Positions 59,326-64,000 of a stretch of DNA of 64,000 nucleotides are shown one piece after another. The stretch lies in NCBI RefSeq assembly GCF_014108865.1, contig NZ_CP053928.1, positions 4,526,001-4,590,000 on the forward strand. Direction: 5' to 3'. The notes beneath the pieces are model-generated. The model saw only the letters and a program-made list of their open reading frames with translations, was not told the DNA's origin and did not search any database. The position numbers and the translations under genes are program-made. How positions within the stretch are numbered: the stretch's first letter is position 1; every line of letters starts with the position of its first letter. This DNA is from Nocardioides sp. WS12. Lineage in GTDB: Bacteria; Actinomycetota; Actinomycetes; Propionibacteriales; Nocardioidaceae.

Positions 59326-60623
59326 GACGAGTGGTCTCCTCGGGAGTCGAGCGTGTGAGCGGCGCGCAGCAGCTCGATCTGGTCGCGAATGACCTGGTGG
59401 TTGGACTCCACCCGGCTCTGGTCGCGGCGTGAGCGCGCCATCCGGCGGCGGAGTTGACGGGCGGTGAGCTCACCGGCCCGTTGACCACCGATGACGCGGG
59501 CCAGAGTGAACAGGATCAGGACGACGATCAGGAGCAGCGCCGCGGTCGCGAAGCCGCGAGTGACCATCGACGGTTGTGGCGCCTTGATGAACTCCAGTGC
59601 CTGCAAGGGAAGGGAGGTCTGCGGGCCGCTGAACGGGTTCCAGTTGGTGTTGGACGTCGCCCCGGCCGTCAGCAGCACCGGCGCCGTCTCGCCGATGCCG
59701 TGTGCCGTGCCCAGGATGATCGCGGTGGTGAGACCGGACCGCACCGTCGGCAGGACGACGTGGCGTACGACGGCCCATTGGCCGCCCCCGAGCGCCAAGC
59801 CCGCTTCGCGCAGGTTTCCCGGGACCAGGCGCAGGACGACGTCGGCCGACCGGATCATGATCGGCAGCATCAGGACGGTCAACGCCAGGGCAGCGGCGAT
59901 CCCGTTCCGCTCCTTGGTGAAGAGCAGGATGATCGTCGCGTAGATGAAGAGTCCGGCCACGACCGAGGGCAGCGCGGTCATCGCCTCGACAACCGTCCGC
60001 ACGAAACGCGCGAAACGACCTTTCACTTCGGAGAGGAAGAGCGCGGTCGCGATGCCGAGCGGAACGCTGATCGCCAGCGCGATCCCGATCTGCTCGAGGG
60101 TGCCCACCAGTGCGTGGAAGACGCCACCGGACGTGATCGGCGCCAACGGGCCGGTCAAGCCCATGTCGCTGGCGATGAAGTTGTGCTTGAGGTCCGTCCA
60201 GTCCATCTGGCGGTACACGCCCCAGCCGCGGAAGAAGACATAGCCGATGACCATCGCGAGCACGCCGGTGACCAGCGCACCGGTCGACCACAGCATCACC
60301 TGCCAGAAGCGGTCCGTGACGGCTCGCTTGTCCTCCGTGATGCTGATCAGCACGCTGTAGAACACGATGAAGAACACGAAGGACATGAGTGGGACCCAGC
60401 CCATGCCGACCATGCCGAGAACCGGTCCGAGCAGCAGGGCAGTCGAGACGGCCGCCGCGATCGACCCAGGCACCGAGTAACGCTCGTGCGCAGAAGCACC
60501 GACCCGGACCCGGGCCGGCTCGAGTTCGAGCGGCGGCAGGAGTTCGCGCGGCAGGACCGTCGTGGGCGCGGTCGTGGTCTGCGGACCGTCGGTGGTGCGG
60601 GCGTCGATGGTCTGCGTCATCAT
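59322..60623 (-). CDS. pstA: phosphate ABC transporter permease
   Basis: A 433-residue permease with an extra soluble N-terminus of about 65 residues before the helices. The ABC-coupling loop AGLALGGGQWAVVRHVVLP and MTALPSVVAGLF are typical of PstA. It overlaps pstC and pstS as ATGA on both sides, so the complex is made from one message. Confidence 0.94.
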   Translation of the reverse strand: MMTQTIDARTTDGPQTTTAPTTVLPRELLPPLELEPARVRVGASAHERYSVPGSIAAAVSTALLLGPVLGMVGMGWVPLMSFVFFIVFYSVLISITEDKRAVTDRFWQVMLWSTGALVTGVLAMVIGYVFFRGWGVYRQMDWTDLKHNFIASDMGLTGPLAPITSGGVFHALVGTLEQIGIALAISVPLGIATALFLSEVKGRFARFVRTVVEAMTALPSVVAGLFIYATIILLFTKERNGIAAALALTVLMLPIMIRSADVVLRLVPGNLREAGLALGGGQWAVVRHVVLPTVRSGLTTAIILGTAHGIGETAPVLLTAGATSNTNWNPFSGPQTSLPLQALEFIKAPQPSMVTRGFATAALLLIVVLILFTLARVIGGQRAGELTARQLRRRMARSRRDQSRVESNHQVIRDQIELLRAAHTLDSRGDHSS

Positions 60624-61651
60624 CCCTCGCTGTCGGCGCCGGAGCGCGATCGGGCGATGATCGACGACGCGGTGAAGTTGACGACCATCGTGAGGATGAA
60701 CAGGGCCAGGCCAGCCGACATGAGCGCCGACATCGAATAGTCATTGGCCTCGCCGTACCGCTGGGCGATCATGGCGGCGATGGTGACCGCGCCGTTCTCG
60801 ACGATGCGGAACTTGATCTCGAAGAGTGGCGCGATGATCAGGTACACGGCGATCGTCTCGCCGAGTGCGCGGCCGAGGCCGAGCATCACGGCACCGATCA
60901 TGCCGCCCTTGCCGAAGGGCAGGACGACGTTGCGGATCATGCCCCACTTGGTGGCGCCGAGCGCGAACGCGCCTTCCTTCTCCCCCTGCGGGGCGCGAGA
61001 GAACGACTCGACCATGATCGACGTCTGGATCGGGATCACCATCAGCGACACGATGATGCCGGCGATGAGAAACGACGAGGTGTAGAGCGCCGGGTTGGGC
61101 AGCGGGTTCGCCGGATCGGCTCCCCGCACGTCGAAGATCGGGATCCAGCCGAAGTACTTGGCCAGGAACTCCGCGAACGGCACGATGTGCGGTTGAAAGT
61201 AGGCCAGGCCCCAGATGCCGTAGACGAGCGAGGGAACCGCGGCCATCAGGTCCACCATGCTGGTCATCAGTCGCCGGATCCTGCCCGTGGCGATCTCGGT
61301 GATGAAGAGGGCAGTGCCGATGGACAGGGGCACGGCCACCGTCAGCGCGACCAGCGCGATCACGACGGAGCCCGGCAGCACGGCGGCGATGCCGAAGTTG
61401 TTGGTCTCCGGCGACCACTCCTGAGTCGTGACCCATTTGCCGACACCGACCGAACTGATGGCGTCGATCGAGTTCACCGTGAGGAAGACACCGATCAGGA
61501 CCATCAGCGCGAGCACGATGGTGCCGGCGGCCCGGCTCACCTGACGGAACACCTGGTCGATCGGCGCGTGCACGACCGGCACCTCGCGGGCGACGGCGTC
61601 GTCGAGGCCTGCTTCCGGATAGTCGGGCAGGACCGTCCCGGTCGCGGTCAT
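60620..61651 (-). CDS. pstC: phosphate ABC transporter permease
   Basis: A 343-residue permease with six membrane helices, the coupling loop AFALGATKWGMIRNVVLP and MAAVPSLVYGIWGL, the usual PstC marks. It overlaps pstA and the large exported protein by ATGA. Its position matches the standard pstSCAB order, apart from the large gene ahead and pstS behind. Confidence 0.94.
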   Translation of the reverse strand: MTATGTVLPDYPEAGLDDAVAREVPVVHAPIDQVFRQVSRAAGTIVLALMVLIGVFLTVNSIDAISSVGVGKWVTTQEWSPETNNFGIAAVLPGSVVIALVALTVAVPLSIGTALFITEIATGRIRRLMTSMVDLMAAVPSLVYGIWGLAYFQPHIVPFAEFLAKYFGWIPIFDVRGADPANPLPNPALYTSSFLIAGIIVSLMVIPIQTSIMVESFSRAPQGEKEGAFALGATKWGMIRNVVLPFGKGGMIGAVMLGLGRALGETIAVYLIIAPLFEIKFRIVENGAVTIAAMIAQRYGEANDYSMSALMSAGLALFILTMVVNFTASSIIARSRSGADSEG

Positions 61652-64000
61652 CGTCCCACCACGAACCTGCCACGCAGCCGCATGATCGGGCCACCGAGTC
61701 CGGCGAACATGGCAACCGCCAGGCCGAGCGGGATCGTCCACCAGTCCCAGGTCTCAGTGCTGGCAGAGACCGCCATGATCTCGTCGGTCGCGATGGCCGG
61801 ATTGGGCACGGGGGCCGCGGCGTTCGGGTCGGCGACGGGCGCGACGGCCGGCGGCGTGACTGCCTCCGGGGTGCCACCGGCACCCGCGCCGGTGTTACCC
61901 GGCCCGGGCGGGGCCACGACCACCGGTACTGCCTTGCGCAGCTCGGCGATGCCCGCCCTGGCCTGGTCCCGCAGCGTGTTCGGCAGTGGCGCATAACCAG
62001 GCGGCAGCTCCCCGGCTTCGAATCCGGGGACCTGTCCCTTCGTGGTGATGAACTCGAGCGCGTCGGCGTACACCTTGCGATCCGACAGCGGCAGTTCCGG
62101 ATCCAGCGCGGCATAGACCGGCAGCGTGAGCGGGTAGGCGCCCGCAGCCAGGTCGGTGTCACCCGGGGTGTACCAGTTGACGGCGTCCTTCTCGAAGCGG
62201 TCAGCAGCCTTGCGCATCGACGCGACGTCCGCTCCGACGCACTGGTCGCCAGCACTGTTGCAAAGAGTCGCCGTCGGCACCCGCCACCGCGCAGCGGTGG
62301 CGCTGTCGGTGATCGCCATCAGGTTCAACTGCGTCGGGTTCTGCCGCTTCTTGTCGGCCTTGTACTTGCCCGGCGCGGGCTGGCACTCGTCATCGGTGTT
62401 GGACGGGCACCAGTCGCCGTACTTGTTGATCGGGATGTGGCCGCGACCGACCTCACGACCGGAGGACGGCATGCTCTCGGCCCGCGGCAACAGGTCGATG
62501 AGCGTGTAGGCGCGCTTGTCCGAGGTTCCGGGGAACTCCTGCCACGTCGGCAGCGGGTAGGGCGATCCCGGCGGCGGATACGTCGGGACCTGGTCCGTGT
62601 AGGTGGCCGCCTTGGTCGTCTCCTCGCGGTCCGCGTCCGCTTGCTTGCTGAGCTCGCTCTTCCGCTCCTCGCAGCCCACGTAGGTGCGCGTCGAGTAGAA
62701 CGGGTTGACCTTGATCCCCTCGGCGTCGGGGCAGCCGTTCATGAACGCCCTGCCGTCGGGATCCGCCATGATCCATTGCCACACCCGGGTGGCGGCATCC
62801 GAACGCATGCCCTCGACGATCAGGTGGTCCAGCGACTGCCCCACGGCCGGGCCGAGGTGCGAGAGGTGCGGATTCAGGCGCTTGAACTCGGGGTCCTGGG
62901 TGAGGAACTGCGGACGCGGAGGCCGCCCCCAGGCTGCGATGGGGAGCTGCGCCGCATCGTCGAGGATCGCCTTGGAGTAGGACTGGGTGAGGAGCTTGGC
63001 CACCAGGCGCGCGTCGAGCTTGAGATCGCGCACGGGCGATCCCGCGCGCCGGTGGTCAGCGACCATCTGGTCCAGGTTGTCGTAGCCACAGCTCGTCCGC
63101 GCACCTTCGTCGGTTGTCGCGGGGTTGTCGATGCACGCCGGCTGGTAGGTCAGCTGGTAGCTGATCACGGGCGCAGCAAGCGCGAGCGGGACGGGCACGG
63201 CGGCCGCCGCCGGCGATTCCGAAGCCGCGATGGCCTGGTTCTGACCCGTGACGAACTGGGAGCGAGCGACCGGGTCGCTGATCTGGCTGTACCGCACGGC
63301 GATGTCGCGAGCGTCGCAGACGCCCGGCACCCACGACTCGGCAGCGGTGGTCAACATCTCCGACCCGCCGATCGGTGTACCGGCCTTGCCGCCGGGACAA
63401 CCTGCTGCGACGTCCCGGAAGTCGAGGCGGACCTGGAGACGCTGCGCCCAGAGCGACGGCGAGATCGGGCCGGCGTTGCGCAGTTGCGGCAACAGTCGCG
63501 GCACGACCACCAACCAGCAGGGGCGGGTGCTCGGCACGCCAGCCCGCTTGCCGCAGCCGAGTCCGTAGGACTCGACCGTCGTCTGCACCTCGAACTGACG
63601 CTGCGCACTGCCCGCGTCGCTGACGGTGACGTTCGACAGTTCGTTCGTGTCGCTGCGGTTGTAGAAGGTGTTCTTGCCTTCCTGGCCGTCGACCTTGTCG
63701 CCATTGATCCCGACGTACGGCGCGTAGCCGTTGGCGCGGTAGATGCTGTCCCAGTCGCCGCCCAGCACCAACTGGTCCTCGCTGACCTTGCGCTTCTGGC
63801 CCTCTTCGGAATCGACGAAGTCCGGGCCACCCGCACCCACCTGGCAGGTGGCCGGGTCGGGGTTGGCGGCCGCCGGGTCGGGCTTGCCGGTCCCCGTGAC
63901 CCCGCCCCAGCACTGGAACACCTGGAAGTACGCGGTTGACTGGCTCGCACCCGGGGTGACGGGGCCTCCGATCGCGCCCTCGAAGTCGAGGTTGATCGAC
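61648..64000 (-). CDS. large membrane-anchored exported protein of the pst operon (5' end outside window)
   Basis: At least 783 residues; the frame stays open to the right edge, so the start is not seen. The C-terminus has one membrane helix (TWDWWTIPLGLAVAMFAGLGG) and a short basic tail. Two stretches resemble PstS-type binding folds: LVAKLLTQSYSKAIL...DPEFKRLNP...RVWQWIMADPDGRAFMNG, and AGAYPLTLPVYAAL...PGYAPLPNTLRDQA. At least ten cysteines suggest an oxidised exported domain. It probably captures phosphate or anchors the system. Confidence 0.72.
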   Translation of the reverse strand, partial: SINLDFEGAIGGPVTPGASQSTAYFQVFQCWGGVTGTGKPDPAAANPDPATCQVGAGGPDFVDSEEGQKRKVSEDQLVLGGDWDSIYRANGYAPYVGINGDKVDGQEGKNTFYNRSDTNELSNVTVSDAGSAQRQFEVQTTVESYGLGCGKRAGVPSTRPCWLVVVPRLLPQLRNAGPISPSLWAQRLQVRLDFRDVAAGCPGGKAGTPIGGSEMLTTAAESWVPGVCDARDIAVRYSQISDPVARSQFVTGQNQAIAASESPAAAAVPVPLALAAPVISYQLTYQPACIDNPATTDEGARTSCGYDNLDQMVADHRRAGSPVRDLKLDARLVAKLLTQSYSKAILDDAAQLPIAAWGRPPRPQFLTQDPEFKRLNPHLSHLGPAVGQSLDHLIVEGMRSDAATRVWQWIMADPDGRAFMNGCPDAEGIKVNPFYSTRTYVGCEERKSELSKQADADREETTKAATYTDQVPTYPPPGSPYPLPTWQEFPGTSDKRAYTLIDLLPRAESMPSSGREVGRGHIPINKYGDWCPSNTDDECQPAPGKYKADKKRQNPTQLNLMAITDSATAARWRVPTATLCNSAGDQCVGADVASMRKAADRFEKDAVNWYTPGDTDLAAGAYPLTLPVYAALDPELPLSDRKVYADALEFITTKGQVPGFEAGELPPGYAPLPNTLRDQARAGIAELRKAVPVVVAPPGPGNTGAGAGGTPEAVTPPAVAPVADPNAAAPVPNPAIATDEIMAVSASTETWDWWTIPLGLAVAMFAGLGGPIMRLRGRFVVGR

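Overview
The window is about 64 kb of very GC-rich DNA from an actinobacterium, most probably a Nocardioides or close relative (Nocardioidaceae). This rests on GC-rich codon use, a single-chain FbiC for cofactor F420, a DUF222/HNH (13E12-type) gene, GuaB3, a ChoD-like oxidase, many MMPL/TetR/acyl-CoA genes, and short direct repeats of a kind I recall from that family. There is no rRNA, tRNA, CRISPR array, phage or IS element that I can support. Most of the window is chromosomal housekeeping and catabolic DNA; 42.1-46.5 kb looks accessory.

Layout. 0-9.3 kb: end of an acyl-CoA dehydrogenase, an MMPL transporter, a proline-rich membrane protein, fbiC, and a multidomain cyclic-di-GMP protein. 9.5-17.9 kb: a mirror-like sugar locus, probably xylose. 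A rightward ABC operon (binding protein, ATPase, permease, ROK regulator) converges on a leftward xylB-xylA-ROK operon, and the two ROK genes face each other across a 133-bp array of three direct plus three inverted 22-bp units. 17.9-27.7 kb: DUF4126, a secreted nuclease-like protein, a DUF1295 reductase coupled to a flavoprotein, a TetR gene divergent from a fused kinase/beta-barrel gene, a secreted M14 carboxypeptidase, and an NTF2-like/HxlR divergent pair. 27.8-36.2 kb: a five-gene run from a small secreted protein through an ABC module into guaA, then a ChoD-like GMC oxidase behind a semialdehyde dehydrogenase. 36.4-42 kb: cupin, SARP/AfsR-type regulator, methyltransferase, phosphotransferase and NTF2-like protein. 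42.1-46.5 kb: orphan small genes, DUF222 and tandem repeats. 46.5-53.8 kb: a zincin lipoprotein with a beta-propeller lipoprotein, then a kinase/beta-barrel/aldehyde dehydrogenase operon with a divergent TetR. 53.8-64 kb: guaB3, a hypothetical, and a pst phosphate operon that runs off the right edge.

Three themes stand out. (1) Palindromes of the KstR type (T-NN-AAC-NN-GTT-NN-A) lie in three promoters: fbiC, DUF1295-flavoprotein, and kinase-beta-barrel-ALDH. This suggests a small lipid or steroid regulon that may include F420 synthesis. (2) A phosphotransferase paired with a beta-barrel domain bearing an RD-x-SWG motif occurs once as one fused protein and once as two overlapping genes, which points to an uncharacterised two-part activity. 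(3) The pst operon carries two membrane-anchored binding-protein-like genes and a sortase-like protein that lacks both the catalytic His and Cys.

Many genes without a Shine-Dalgarno have a -10-like hexamer ending exactly 6 (sometimes 7) bases before the start codon. This indicates widespread leaderless transcripts and was used to choose several starts. Functions are read from motifs by eye; no database search was possible.
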